Below, piece after piece: positions 24,655 to 34,464 of a DNA stretch of 53,985 bases; position 1 is the stretch's first letter, and each line of letters begins with the position of its first letter. The notes under the pieces were generated by a model. The model saw only the letters and a program-made list of their open reading frames with translations, searched no databases and was not told where the DNA came from. The stretch covers positions 1-53,985 of the forward strand of contig JAJYMO010000060.1 in assembly GCA_021786845.1 (NCBI GenBank), in the 5' to 3' direction. The translations under genes and the position numbers were made by a program. The DNA is from Pseudomonadota bacterium. Lineage in GTDB: Bacteria > Pseudomonadota > Gammaproteobacteria > Burkholderiales > Sulfuriferulaceae.

Positions 24655-25194
24655 ATGGATAAGCAAAATTATGGAACGGCAGCCATTTTCATGCATTGGC
24701 TGACAGTGTTATTCATTGTGGCTGTATTTCCGCTGGCTTTGTGGATGAGCGATTTGGAGAAAGGGCCAGAGAAAGCACAGGTGCTTGTCTGGCATCAGTC
24801 TGTGGGTTTTATGATTTTGGCGCTGGTCGTGCTGCGTCTGGTTTGGCGAGGGGTGTATGGCGCGCCTCAGCTTGCGCTTTCCAGCTTGCTGGACAAATTG
24901 GCCGCGGTCGTGCAAATTGCACTTTACGGTTTGATGGTGCTGGTTCCTGTTGTGGGTTGGATGACCCTGTCTGCGGGTGGGCATCCAGTGACTTTTTTTG
25001 GCTGGTTTTCATTGCCGGATTTATTCAGTCGTAATCATTCCTTGCACGAAACTTTGGGTGATGTGCATCAGTTTTTGGCTTATACCTTTCTGGCATTAAT
25101 TACTTTGCATATTTTAGGTGCACTGAAACATTATTTTCTCCTGCACGACGAGGTGATGGCGCGAATGATGCCGTGGTTAAAAGTCAGGAAATAA
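24655..25194 (+). CDS. cybB: Cytochrome b561
   Basis: A 179-residue four-helix membrane cytochrome of the prokaryotic b561 family. His14 (FMHW), His47 (VWHQSVGF) and two His in the third and fourth helices (HETLGDVHQF, ALITLHILGALKHYF) are the expected ligands of two b haems. These proteins pass electrons from ubiquinol to acceptors such as superoxide in the inner membrane. Length is normal. It stands alone between a divergent CbiB-like pair and cysM. Confidence 0.92.
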   Translation: MDKQNYGTAAIFMHWLTVLFIVAVFPLALWMSDLEKGPEKAQVLVWHQSVGFMILALVVLRLVWRGVYGAPQLALSSLLDKLAAVVQIALYGLMVLVPVVGWMTLSAGGHPVTFFGWFSLPDLFSRNHSLHETLGDVHQFLAYTFLALITLHILGALKHYFLLHDEVMARMMPWLKVRK

Positions 25195-25260
25195 ATGGAT
25201 TGCGTACACCCGCTCAAAATGGGGTGATTTGCATAAAATCTTGCCGTTTTTATTGGGTTC

Positions 25261-27136
<1,876 letters not shown>

Positions 27137-27162
27137 GGAACACCGCGGCCAGATTATGCCGC

Positions 27163-27184
27163 AGGTCGGATTTTCACCCGACAA
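27163..27184. repeat. GTCGG-type hairpin repeat
   Basis: This 22-base element matches the one at 22932-22953 at 19 of 22 positions and keeps the GTCGG/CCGAC stem. It lies between the convergent L,D-transpeptidase and tonB genes and may help end transcription from either side. Confidence 0.5.
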
Positions 27185-27194
27185 ACCGGCTGCA

Positions 27195-27830
27195 TTAACC
27201 ACCTACATCAACCGTCACTTCAATGTCCTGGTCGGTTTCGACGGGTTTGCCATTCTGCGTTGCGGGCATAAATCGCCAACTGTTCAACGTATTCAATATC
27301 AATTGATTTAAGCGGGGATCAGGTGCCGCGTGGAGGAGTTTCACGCGTACCGTGCCATCTGCGGCGATGTGAAAACGTGCTGAGACCACAACATGGGTGG
27401 CAACATCTTGCAGGTCTTCAGGAATCACTGGTTTGGGCTGGTAAACAGCATAGGCACCCAGTTGTTCGGTTCCGCTTTGATCAGGCGGCGTCGTTGCGGC
27501 AGGCTTCATCGGCGCAGCGGTGGGTACAGGTGCTATTTTGGTCTGTGCCGGATTTGGGTTGGAGAGTACGGTTGGTGCGGCAGGGGCTGGCGCTTTGTTC
27601 TGTACCAGGGGTTTGCTGGCGGCAAGGGGATGTTGAATCACAACAGGTTTCGCTGGCATGGCTTTCGTCGCTTGCGGTGGAGCAGGCAATTCGACCAGTT
27701 GCGCGTCCATCGTGGGTTCATCTGGCGGGGCTGGGTTGGGTAGAAGTGCTTGCCCAAGACCGAGCAGCAGCACCAGCCACAACAGCAGGGCAATGACCAG
27801 GAAGCCGGAAAACCCTTGCGGTTCATTCAT
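27195..27830 (-). CDS. tonB: Energy transducer TonB
   Basis: A 211-residue TonB. It has one N-terminal membrane anchor (FSGFLVIALLLWLVLLLGLGQ), a long Pro/Ala-rich periplasmic spacer (about 35-130) and a C-terminal domain (about 135-211) with ARFHIAADGTVRVKLL and NTLNSWRFMPATQNGKPV, the usual TonB_C strands. With ExbB-ExbD it would energise the outer-membrane receptor encoded just upstream. The ATG at 27830 overlaps the exbD end by eight bases; a start four codons earlier is also open. Last gene of the operon. Confidence 0.9.
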   Translation of the reverse strand: MNEPQGFSGFLVIALLLWLVLLLGLGQALLPNPAPPDEPTMDAQLVELPAPPQATKAMPAKPVVIQHPLAASKPLVQNKAPAPAAPTVLSNPNPAQTKIAPVPTAAPMKPAATTPPDQSGTEQLGAYAVYQPKPVIPEDLQDVATHVVVSARFHIAADGTVRVKLLHAAPDPRLNQLILNTLNSWRFMPATQNGKPVETDQDIEVTVDVGG

Positions 27831-28221
27831 GCGCCACAGCAATCAAAAAATGTTGTACACCTGCTGCACTGGCTGCCAGCATGGCATGCACCACCACGCC
27901 ATGGGGCGCTTTTTCATCAGCAGACACAATAATGCTTTTTTCCTGATTCAATAGTGGCTTGATACGTGCTGGCAAATCGGCCAGGCTCACCGGGGTGTGG
28001 TTAAGCAGTATTTGACTGTTGGCGGTGATACCGAGTGTCAGTATTTGTTCATTGTGCAGGCTGACGGCTTGCCCTTGCGGCAAATTTACTTTGATTGAAT
28101 CGAGACGCTGCAAGGACAAAGAAGCCAGCATGAAAGTGGCCAACAAGAAAAACATGACGTCGATCATGGGGATAATTTCAATTCTGCCTTTGCGTTGTGC
28201 GCGGGTTTTACGCAGTTTCAT
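27823..28221 (-). CDS. exbD: Biopolymer transporter ExbD
   Basis: A 132-residue ExbD/TolR protein. A basic cytoplasmic start (MKLRKTRAQRKGRIEI) leads into IPMIDVMFFLLATFMLASLS, the single membrane helix whose Asp carries protons for the ExbB-ExbD motor. The periplasmic part includes LPQGQAVSL and the usual SADEKAPHGVVVHAMLAASAAGV. The chosen ATG at 28221 has AAGGA eight bases upstream and lies four bases after the exbB stop. Confidence 0.93.
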   Translation of the reverse strand: MKLRKTRAQRKGRIEIIPMIDVMFFLLATFMLASLSLQRLDSIKVNLPQGQAVSLHNEQILTLGITANSQILLNHTPVSLADLPARIKPLLNQEKSIIVSADEKAPHGVVVHAMLAASAAGVQHFLIAVAHE

Positions 28222-28225
28222 GGCG

Positions 28226-28855
28226 TTATCCTTGTTGATCAAGGCGAATGTGATCAATCAGCCGGGTGCCCAGCCGTTCCATTTTATCAAGCGTTTGTGC
28301 TTGCAGGCGTGAAAAATAATTGAATCCGAACAAACTTGCTAACGCGATCGCCAAGCCGAGTGCTGTGGCAATCAAGGCCTGCGCCACGCCACCGGTCACA
28401 CCGGTTGGGTTCACCAGACCATTGGTGCCGATCAGTTGAAACGCATGCATCATGCCCGCTATGGTGCCCATTAAACCCAATAAAGGAGCGGCAGTCACCG
28501 TGGTTTCAAGTAACCATAAACGTTTGGACAGCTGGTTTTCAATGAGTTGCGCTTCATCGGCTGCGCGTGACTCCACCCACCAGAATGGGTGCGTTTTGTT
28601 GTCGACAATGACATGAAAAAATTTGTAAAAATAATTGTTTTTATTTGATTTTGATAACTCTGAAACTAAAGTGGTCCATGGGGTTTCGTAACTTTCCAAC
28701 AGCTCGGACAAAGCTTCGTTGAGCGAGGTGTAACGCCAATACAGTACCGCTTTTTCCAGCATGATGGCCAGAGCAAGTACCGCCAGCAAAGACAGTGGCC
28801 ACATCATCACGCCACCGAGTTTGAATGCCATCCAGCTATTTTGTATCGTTTGCAT
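28226..28855 (-). CDS. exbB: Biopolymer transporter ExbB (MotA/TolQ/ExbB)
   Basis: A 209-residue ExbB. The first membrane segment is MMWPLSLLAVLALAIMLEKAVLYW, and the diagnostic core is the LLETTVTAAPLLGLMGTIAGMMHAF helix-loop followed by GGVAQALIATALGLAIALASLFGFNYF, which lines the proton path with ExbD. The cytoplasmic loop between them is of ordinary size. It lies 31 bases after the TonB-dependent receptor gene and is tightly followed by exbD and tonB, making a self-contained receptor-energiser set. Confidence 0.93.
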   Translation of the reverse strand: MQTIQNSWMAFKLGGVMMWPLSLLAVLALAIMLEKAVLYWRYTSLNEALSELLESYETPWTTLVSELSKSNKNNYFYKFFHVIVDNKTHPFWWVESRAADEAQLIENQLSKRLWLLETTVTAAPLLGLMGTIAGMMHAFQLIGTNGLVNPTGVTGGVAQALIATALGLAIALASLFGFNYFSRLQAQTLDKMERLGTRLIDHIRLDQQG

Positions 28856-28886
28856 GGGGGTTCCTTAAAGAATCATTGAACAGGTA

Positions 28887-31265
28887 CTAAAATTTTTTGG
28901 TGAGGGCAACCAGCGCAGTGCGGGGTGGTCCATATTGCGGTGCACCCACGCCGACACCCGTACCATTGCGAATTTCGTAGGTGGCACCGAACAGATTCAA
29001 CACGATCAATCGCACGTCAATTTTACCCCATTCAGGGATGAGTATCGGACGCATGATTGAGGCATTGATTTGTACATAACCCGGTAAATGAGCGGTGTTG
29101 GCAAAGCCGCTACGCAAGCCGCTGCCATAAATTAAATCCGAACTGTAAGTGATTTGGCGCTGTTGCCACGCCACGCCTGAAGAGGCTGTCCACGTTTGAT
29201 CATGATCGAGGTGGACGTAATTGTTTGCAATGTAGGCTAACTCTGCTGGAGAAAAATTGTATTGTGCGGACTCAATGCCCTTACCAAAGGCTGCGGAGCG
29301 CGATAAATTGACATATGACGAGAGCGCGTCCTTGTGATAGGCGAGCGTGAGTTCAGCACCATAAATCTTGCCTTGCGCATAATTGAATGGGGTATACAGC
29401 AGTGCCGAGCCGAATTGTCCTTCGTCCAGCAGATTGGTCACCTGTTTGTAGTAGGTGTCTAACCCTGCAGTGGTGGTTGGACTTAAGGTTTTATTGATAC
29501 CAACATCATAATAATCATCGGATTCCGATTGCACAGGGCTGTTTTGCGTCCCGCCAGGTGGCTGGTTAGTGGTGTTGACCGCGCCCGCAATCTGTTGATT
29601 GCTCACCAACTCATTGGGTGGCGGGGTGAAATAATGTGCATAGCCTGCATGCACTGCCGTGGTAGGGGTGAGTTGATAAATCGCACTGAGACGGGGACTG
29701 ATTTGGTGCTGATCGACATAGGCATTGACTTGATCAAAACGCAAACCATAATCGATGGTGAGAAGGCGGGTTGCTTGCCATTCATCTTCCGCATACAGGC
29801 CAAACAGCTGTACTAACTGATCATTGGCGTAGTATTGATCAGGAAGCGGGGTCGTTGAGGTTTGAGTCATGGCCCCCGTGCCTGGATTCATTGTGCCGCC
29901 GAACATCGATAATGCGCTGCTGGTTTGGACTTGTTCGGCACTCGCAAACATGCCTGTGCGAAAGGTGTGTGTGGGTGAAAACCGCCAGGAACCATCGGCT
30001 TGTACGCCATTATTCTGCGTGTCACGCAAAGTTTGCGATGCCACGCCGGTGTAAATCAGATCGCCTGTAAGATCGGGGCTGTATGCGATGCGCTGGTAGC
30101 GGCTAAATACCGAGATTTGATAATCCATGTCGGCACCCAGCGTGCCTTGTAACGCGAGTACGCCAAAATTGGTGGCTTCCTGTTGTTGTTCGTTCAGAGA
30201 CTGTGAAGGGTCGTTGATCACACCATTGAGGTTGTACAGGGGTGTTTGTCCCGCGATGTTGGGTATTTGGAACCGATTGTCCGAGATGCCGAATATCGCA
30301 CTGGCACGCAGGGTATCATCGATTTTATAAGAAAAATAAGCAAAGCCATTGTTTTGCGTTGAGGCATCGTGAATGGCGGTTCGCGTGGGCATGGGGTTTT
30401 CTATCCCCAAATTATTTTGCAGGCCTGACACATCCATAAAATAACTGAAATTGCCCTTGTGTCCCTTGATTTCTCCTGATGCCTGGCTGGTGTTCTGATC
30501 GCCACCCATCACTTCAACCTGTCCGCCTTGATCGAATGCACCCGTTTGGGTATGAATATCGACAATGCCAGCGGTATGAAAACCATATTCAGCGCTTAAG
30601 GTACCCGTCAGTAAACTGACATTGCTGATCAGTTGGCTGTTGAGGGTTTGTCCGAAGCCTGAAATGGAGTCCGGTAATAAAATGCCATTGATGCGGTATT
30701 GTAAATTCGCATGGTCTCCACGCACATGCAATTGCCCGAAAGAATCTTGTACCACGCCCGGAGCCTGTAACAGCACCTGATTCAGTGGCGTGTCGTCACC
30801 TTCAGGCATTTGTGCAATGTCTTGACTGGTGATGTGGTAACTGCTGACGCCGCCATTCGCGACAGAGATTCTGTTAGGGCTGGGGTGGGTTTGTTTTGCT
30901 TGCACATGCAAGCTTAAGGCTTGCTCGCTGGCGAGGGTGATGCGCCGGGATTGCCCGTGCTGGGCAGTGAGCACGACAATGTCTGTGCCGGTTTGGTAAT
31001 GCTGTTTGTTGGCAATGAGGGCATAAATACCCGCTGACAGGTGACGGAAGTAAAAGTAACCGTGGCCATCGCTTTGTGTTGCCTCATGGATTTTGCCATT
31101 TTGAGATTGAGCGGTAATGCGAACGTTTTGTATGGGTACGCCTATCGCATTGGAAATTTGGCCCGTAATTTCTCCAGGTGGCAGATCAGCCGCGTAAACG
31201 GTGGTGAAGCCTGCAACACTCAATGTACAAGCCAAAGCAATACGAGTGCGGGTCAAAAACAGCAT
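28887..31265 (-). CDS. TonB-dependent receptor with N-terminal CarboxypepD_reg-like domain
   Basis: A 792-residue outer-membrane receptor. Signal peptide (1-26), then a carboxypeptidase-regulatory-like beta-sandwich (about 30-115: GEITGQISNAIGVPIQNVRI ... GYFYFRHLSAGIYALI), a plug (about 135-250: LNQVLLQAPGVVQDSFGQLHVRG, GFHTAGIVDIHTQTG) and a barrel ending in LVALTKKF with terminal Phe. Adjacent exbB-exbD-tonB suggest dedicated energy supply. The ligand is not evident: no iron-box was found near it. A small His/Cys-rich membrane protein gene precedes it by 77 bases, which hints at metal uptake, as inference only. Confidence 0.88.
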   Translation of the reverse strand: MLFLTRTRIALACTLSVAGFTTVYAADLPPGEITGQISNAIGVPIQNVRITAQSQNGKIHEATQSDGHGYFYFRHLSAGIYALIANKQHYQTGTDIVVLTAQHGQSRRITLASEQALSLHVQAKQTHPSPNRISVANGGVSSYHITSQDIAQMPEGDDTPLNQVLLQAPGVVQDSFGQLHVRGDHANLQYRINGILLPDSISGFGQTLNSQLISNVSLLTGTLSAEYGFHTAGIVDIHTQTGAFDQGGQVEVMGGDQNTSQASGEIKGHKGNFSYFMDVSGLQNNLGIENPMPTRTAIHDASTQNNGFAYFSYKIDDTLRASAIFGISDNRFQIPNIAGQTPLYNLNGVINDPSQSLNEQQQEATNFGVLALQGTLGADMDYQISVFSRYQRIAYSPDLTGDLIYTGVASQTLRDTQNNGVQADGSWRFSPTHTFRTGMFASAEQVQTSSALSMFGGTMNPGTGAMTQTSTTPLPDQYYANDQLVQLFGLYAEDEWQATRLLTIDYGLRFDQVNAYVDQHQISPRLSAIYQLTPTTAVHAGYAHYFTPPPNELVSNQQIAGAVNTTNQPPGGTQNSPVQSESDDYYDVGINKTLSPTTTAGLDTYYKQVTNLLDEGQFGSALLYTPFNYAQGKIYGAELTLAYHKDALSSYVNLSRSAAFGKGIESAQYNFSPAELAYIANNYVHLDHDQTWTASSGVAWQQRQITYSSDLIYGSGLRSGFANTAHLPGYVQINASIMRPILIPEWGKIDVRLIVLNLFGATYEIRNGTGVGVGAPQYGPPRTALVALTKKF

Positions 31266-31342
31266 CCAAATTCTCCAGTATTTCCAAAATCATAGACGTC
31301 TCCAGGCAAAAATCTGTTTGAGAAGTGGCCTGAAGTGTCGTG

Positions 31343-31696
31343 TCATGCCGCGAACAACAACGATCCGCAACATTTTTTGGTTACCTGGAATTGTGGTGGT
31401 GCCTGGGATCCGGGGCGTAAATAAGCACATTTGGAACAGCGGGTTGTCAGAACAGGCAAACGGAGTGTCAGCCAGATTAAAACCAGACTCAGCAAGATCA
31501 GCGATGGCGATGGCGGCTTGCTGCCGGTTGAAAAATGATGTCCCAAGTTGCAAGCAGCGCAGTGGCCGGAATCGATCCCGGCATCGTGATGATGCTGGGT
31601 GAGCGCAAAAAGCTGTATGCCCATCAGCATTGCCAGCAAGAGGTAGATCAGGCTTAACTGGCGTTTAAAGAACATATTTGGCTTACAGCGGCGCAT
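31343..31696 (-). CDS. Small His/Cys-rich membrane protein of unknown function
   Basis: A protein of 117 residues not firmly recognised. An N-terminal hydrophobic segment (LSLIYLLLAMLMGIQLFAL) is followed by a metal-binding-like stretch with HHHD, HCAAC and HH (about residues 35-55), a second hydrophobic segment (LILLSLVLIWLTLRL) and a C-terminal tail with more Cys. Its place upstream of a TonB-dependent receptor resembles small DUF2946-like proteins found with metal receptors. ATG at 31696 or 31675 could be the start; neither has a good ribosome site. Operon with the receptor is likely; metal binding is inference. Confidence 0.6.
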   Translation of the reverse strand: MRRCKPNMFFKRQLSLIYLLLAMLMGIQLFALTQHHHDAGIDSGHCAACNLGHHFSTGSKPPSPSLILLSLVLIWLTLRLPVLTTRCSKCAYLRPGSQAPPQFQVTKKCCGSLLFAA

Positions 31697-31749
31697 GGGT
31701 GATCAGAACAACAGGTGTCGATGTGAAGAAACGTATTGACGCTCAACAC

Positions 31750-31977
31750 TTATTCGTCATCACCCAATTCCACATTCACTTGGCGTGAGGGTGACAGGGT
31801 GGAAATGGCATGCTTAAAAATAGCCTGACTGATGTTGTCATGACCTTTTAACATGACCATATATTGATCGAAAGACTCAATTTTTCCAACCAGTTTGATA
31901 CCATTGACCAAAAACACTGATACCAGTATGTGTTCCTTGCGCAATGCATTCAAAAACTGATCTTGAAGATTTTTCAT
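31750..31977 (-). CDS. hfq: Hfq-family RNA chaperone (variant)
   Basis: A 75-residue Sm-like protein. Sm1 is well kept ([39 protein letters not shown]), with the Gln and Asp that contact RNA, and Sm2 keeps the FKHAIST core. Between them the usual short turn (LLKNTVSQMVYKH in most Hfq) reads [15 protein letters not shown], one to two residues longer, and the C-terminal tail is very short and acidic. It binds small RNAs and mRNAs as a hexamer in the general case. It is not next to miaA or hflX but ahead of the TonB-receptor genes, so it may be a second, specialised copy. Confidence 0.88.
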   Translation of the reverse strand: MKNLQDQFLNALRKEHILVSVFLVNGIKLVGKIESFDQYMVMLKGHDNISQAIFKHAISTLSPSRQVNVELGDDE

Positions 31978-32054
31978 TATTTTTTAACCAAAAAAGGGTT
32001 GAAGCCCGGATAGTAACGAAGGAATTTATCCTTTTTCCTTGCTGGTTTAAAACC

Positions 32055-32175
32055 CTGGCCTTCAGGCCGGTAGGAGCGCCGAACCCCGCCCTGAAGGGCG
32101 GGGTTTTAAAGGCGCGGTCAGGGAGGGGATGCACACCCCTCCCTGACTAAATATCCACCGGCCTGAAGGCCGGTG
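32055..32175. repeat. Cluster of four hairpins
   Basis: Within 121 bases lie: a GGCC-TTCA-GGCC hairpin (32055-32070); one with 10-base arms AACCCCGCCC / GGGCGGGGTT around TGAA (32082-32105); one with 12-base arms GTCAGGGAGGGG / CCCCTCCCTGAC around a 7-base loop (32117-32147); and one with 8-base arms CACCGGCC / GGCCGGTG around TGAA (32156-32175). Three share the TGAA/TTCA loop seen elsewhere in the window. They fill the gap between hfq and the PPIase gene; they look like REP-type repeats that may also stop or protect transcripts. Confidence 0.75.
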
Positions 32176-32228
32176 ACCTCATTGCTGCGACACTTCGAAA
32201 GCACCCGGGACAACAACAGTGACAACAT

Positions 32229-33077
32229 TTATTCTACTTTTGCTGTGGCACGCAAATCTGCAATTTCTTTTTTGACTTCTTGTTGCTCAAGTCCGGCGCG
32301 CACCTGTGCTTTTACCTGGTCGTAAGGCGGGAATTTCAATTCACGAATATCGACCAAACGAATCACATGCCAACCAAATTGGGTTTTCACAGGTTCTTTG
32401 GTGTATTCGCCTTTTTTCAGTTGTACCATCGCATCTGAAAATGGTTTGACCAAGCCGGCGGGTGTTACCCAGCCTAAATTTCCGCCATTTTGAGCAGTAC
32501 TGTCTTTGGAGTCTTTTTTGGCCAATGTTTCAAATTTCGCTTTTTGATTTAACTGCGCGATAATTTTGCGTGCGTCGCCTTCAGAGGCCACCAAAATGTG
32601 TTCTACCTCGTATTCCTTGTCACCCGCAGCTGTTTTGGCCCGGTCGTATTCAGCTTTCATGGCGGCTTCAGTAATCGGGTGGGATTTGACATAATTGGCC
32701 AGGAATGCCTGTGCCAACATTTGGGTCTTGGCCAATTTTAAACGCATTTGCAGATTGCTGTCTTGATCCAAACCCTGTTTTACGGCTTGTTGAGCCAAAA
32801 TTTCACCGTCAATCAGGCTCTCGCGCAAGGCTGCAGCGATTTGATCGTTGACAGGTTGGCCTTGTGCTGTACGGTCCTGCTCAAGCGCATTCAGTTCGGC
32901 TTGAGGGATGGGACTCCCATTGACCACGGCCATCACTTTACCTGTTGCTGCGGGTGCAGAAGCTGTTTGACCGGCAGCTGCCTGGGGAGTCGTACCATTG
33001 TCAGCTGCGTGGCAGCCCGTCAGTGCGGTTAAACCCAAAGCCCATGTGGTCGCGATGACGATTTTTTTTAGTTGCAT
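32229..33077 (-). CDS. Peptidylprolyl isomerase lipoprotein (parvulin, PrsA/EpsD-like)
   Basis: A 282-residue parvulin-type foldase. It starts with a lipoprotein signal (LTALTGC, Cys22), then an Ala/Thr linker, a SurA-like N-terminal helical part (MAVVNGSPIPQAELNAL ... ESLIDGEILAQQAVKQGL) and a rotamase domain (about 145-245: EVEHILVASEGDARKIIAQLNQKAKFETLAKKDSKDSTAQNGGNLGWV). It should assist folding of exported proteins in the periplasm. The ATG at 33077 has GAGG nine bases upstream. Last gene in the YciB-YciI-BolA-PPIase operon, a conserved order in betaproteobacteria. Confidence 0.9.
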   Translation of the reverse strand: MQLKKIVIATTWALGLTALTGCHAADNGTTPQAAAGQTASAPAATGKVMAVVNGSPIPQAELNALEQDRTAQGQPVNDQIAAALRESLIDGEILAQQAVKQGLDQDSNLQMRLKLAKTQMLAQAFLANYVKSHPITEAAMKAEYDRAKTAAGDKEYEVEHILVASEGDARKIIAQLNQKAKFETLAKKDSKDSTAQNGGNLGWVTPAGLVKPFSDAMVQLKKGEYTKEPVKTQFGWHVIRLVDIRELKFPPYDQVKAQVRAGLEQQEVKKEIADLRATAKVE

Positions 33078-33121
33078 TATTTGATCCTCTATCAAAGTTA
33101 AATTTACCAAATTTTCCAACA

Positions 33122-33388
33122 TCAATCTACCGAATTATGAGGCGAGGCATCAATGACCAACGCATGAATGTGTGTTTTCATCAAATCACCCAGTGTCGCG
33201 TAAATTAAACGATGTCTGTCCAGTGTCCCCATACCCAGGAAAACAGATGCAACGATACGCAGACGAAAATGCCCGCCGCCTTCTCTTGCTCCAGCATGAC
33301 CCGCGTGCAAAGCACTGTCATCTATAATTTCCAATACTTCTGGAGAAAGTAGAGTTAACTTCTCACGAATTAGTTCCTCAGTGCGCAT
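33122..33388 (-). CDS. bolA: BolA family protein
   Basis: An 88-residue BolA-type protein. The helix-turn-strand core reads LEIIDDSALHAGHAGAREGGGHFRLRIVASVF, with His in the positions that bind a [2Fe-2S] cluster together with a monothiol glutaredoxin, then RHRLIYATLGDLMKTHIHALVIDA. A Grx4-type glutaredoxin is encoded at 2.4 kb. It overlaps the YciI stop as TAATG. The family takes part in iron-sulfur trafficking and stress responses. Confidence 0.93.
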   Translation of the reverse strand: MRTEELIREKLTLLSPEVLEIIDDSALHAGHAGAREGGGHFRLRIVASVFLGMGTLDRHRLIYATLGDLMKTHIHALVIDASPHNSVD

Positions 33389-33693
33389 TATGGCATGACT
33401 TTCCTGAAAGGTTTCACCATTATATGCGAATAAACACCTGCCAGCAGGTAAGGGTCTTGATCTGCCCAGTCCTGAGCTGCCGTGAGCGTGTCAAATTCAG
33501 CCACAATCAGACTGCCGCTGTAACCAGCCTCACCAGGTTCGACGTTGTCTATCGCAGGAAATGGTCCTGCAATGGTTAAACGACCTTCCGCTTGCAACGC
33601 CCGTAGACGTTCGAGATGGGCGCTGCGATGTGCTTGTCGCAAACCGCCGCTGTCAGGGGTGTCTTCACCAACGATCACATAAAGATTATTCAT
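33388..33693 (-). CDS. yciI: YciI family protein
   Basis: A 101-residue dimeric ferredoxin-like-fold protein of the YciI family. RQAHRSAHLERLRALQAEGRLTIAGPFPA carries the conserved His near the putative active site and Gly-Pro, followed by GSLIVAEFDTLTAAQDWADQDPYLLAGVY. Relatives include muconolactone-isomerase-like and dehydrochlorinase enzymes, but the role of YciI itself is not settled. It overlaps both yciB and bolA by one or a few bases, indicating tight co-translation. Confidence 0.92.
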   Translation of the reverse strand: MNNLYVIVGEDTPDSGGLRQAHRSAHLERLRALQAEGRLTIAGPFPAIDNVEPGEAGYSGSLIVAEFDTLTAAQDWADQDPYLLAGVYSHIMVKPFRKVMP

Positions 33694-34226
33694 TAGGTAT
33701 TGGTTTCTGTATATTTATTCAACACCAAACTTTGAACCACGATGAACACAACCATTAAAGCGAGGCTGCCAAACAGTTTAAAATTAACCCAAGTGTCTGT
33801 GCTAAAGGTGTAAGCCACATAGAGATTAAGCCCACCCATGAAAACAAAGAAAGAAACCCAGCTCAGGTTCAGTTTGCGCCAAATGGCGTCCGGCAGGCTG
33901 ATTTGTGTTCCCAGCATGGCACGAATCAGGTTTTTTTTATAGAACCAGTCACTGCCCAGTAGAATTGATGCATACAACCAGTACAAGACCGTGAGTTTCC
34001 ATTTGATGAAGGTGATGTTGTGAGAAATCAGCGTCGCACCACCCAATACCACGATAATCCCAAAACTTAACCACATCATGCCATCGACTTTTTTGCCACG
34101 TAACTTAAGCCATGCAATTTGCGCCACGCTGCTGGCCACAGCGACCCAAGTGGCGACAAAAATACCAAAAAATTTATAAGCGACAAAAAACAGTAAGACG
34201 GGAAATAAATCAAACAGAAATTTCAT
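33693..34226 (-). CDS. yciB: Inner membrane-spanning protein YciB (septation protein A)
   Basis: A 177-residue protein with five hydrophobic segments matching the YciB/IspZ family: [24 protein letters not shown] at the start, [40 protein letters not shown], and [31 protein letters not shown]. YciB links cell division and elongation machineries in enterics and influences envelope integrity. It is first in the operon. The 34227-34464 gap to the divergent PHP gene carries a small dyad described separately and no RNA gene. Confidence 0.93.
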   Translation of the reverse strand: MKFLFDLFPVLLFFVAYKFFGIFVATWVAVASSVAQIAWLKLRGKKVDGMMWLSFGIIVVLGGATLISHNITFIKWKLTVLYWLYASILLGSDWFYKKNLIRAMLGTQISLPDAIWRKLNLSWVSFFVFMGGLNLYVAYTFSTDTWVNFKLFGSLALMVVFIVVQSLVLNKYTETNT

Positions 34227-34406
34227 GGGTATATTTTCGTTAGGACAACACTGAAAGTGACAATATTTCGTGATTTTAGCCTAATTTTGAATTGTTGGTG
34301 CAGGTGGCAGTGCAATATTTTGCTTGCGGTGGGGGTGTTGTTCAACTCATTTCCGGGAACCTTCGTCAGATGGCTGCCCGTGTTCGCTATGCCGTACGAA
34401 GGGCTC

Positions 34407-34437
34407 TTCTCAACCATTTCAAGTCAAATGTTGAGAA
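34407..34437. other. Dyad ahead of the PHP gene
   Basis: Perfect 8-base arms TTCTCAAC (34407-34414) and GTTGAGAA (34430-34437) surround 15 bases that can extend the stem with ATTT/AAAT past a one-base bulge. It lies just upstream of a TATGAT -10-like hexamer (34444-34449) for the following gene. It could be an operator or the end of an unseen transcript. Confidence 0.35.
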
Positions 34438-34464
34438 TTTTGCTATGATGACGGCTCTTTCCTC

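Noticed and set aside
32055-32175. CRISPR array or integron attC sites
   Set aside because: The hairpins differ in arm sequence and spacing, there are no equal-length spacers, and no cas or integrase gene is nearby.
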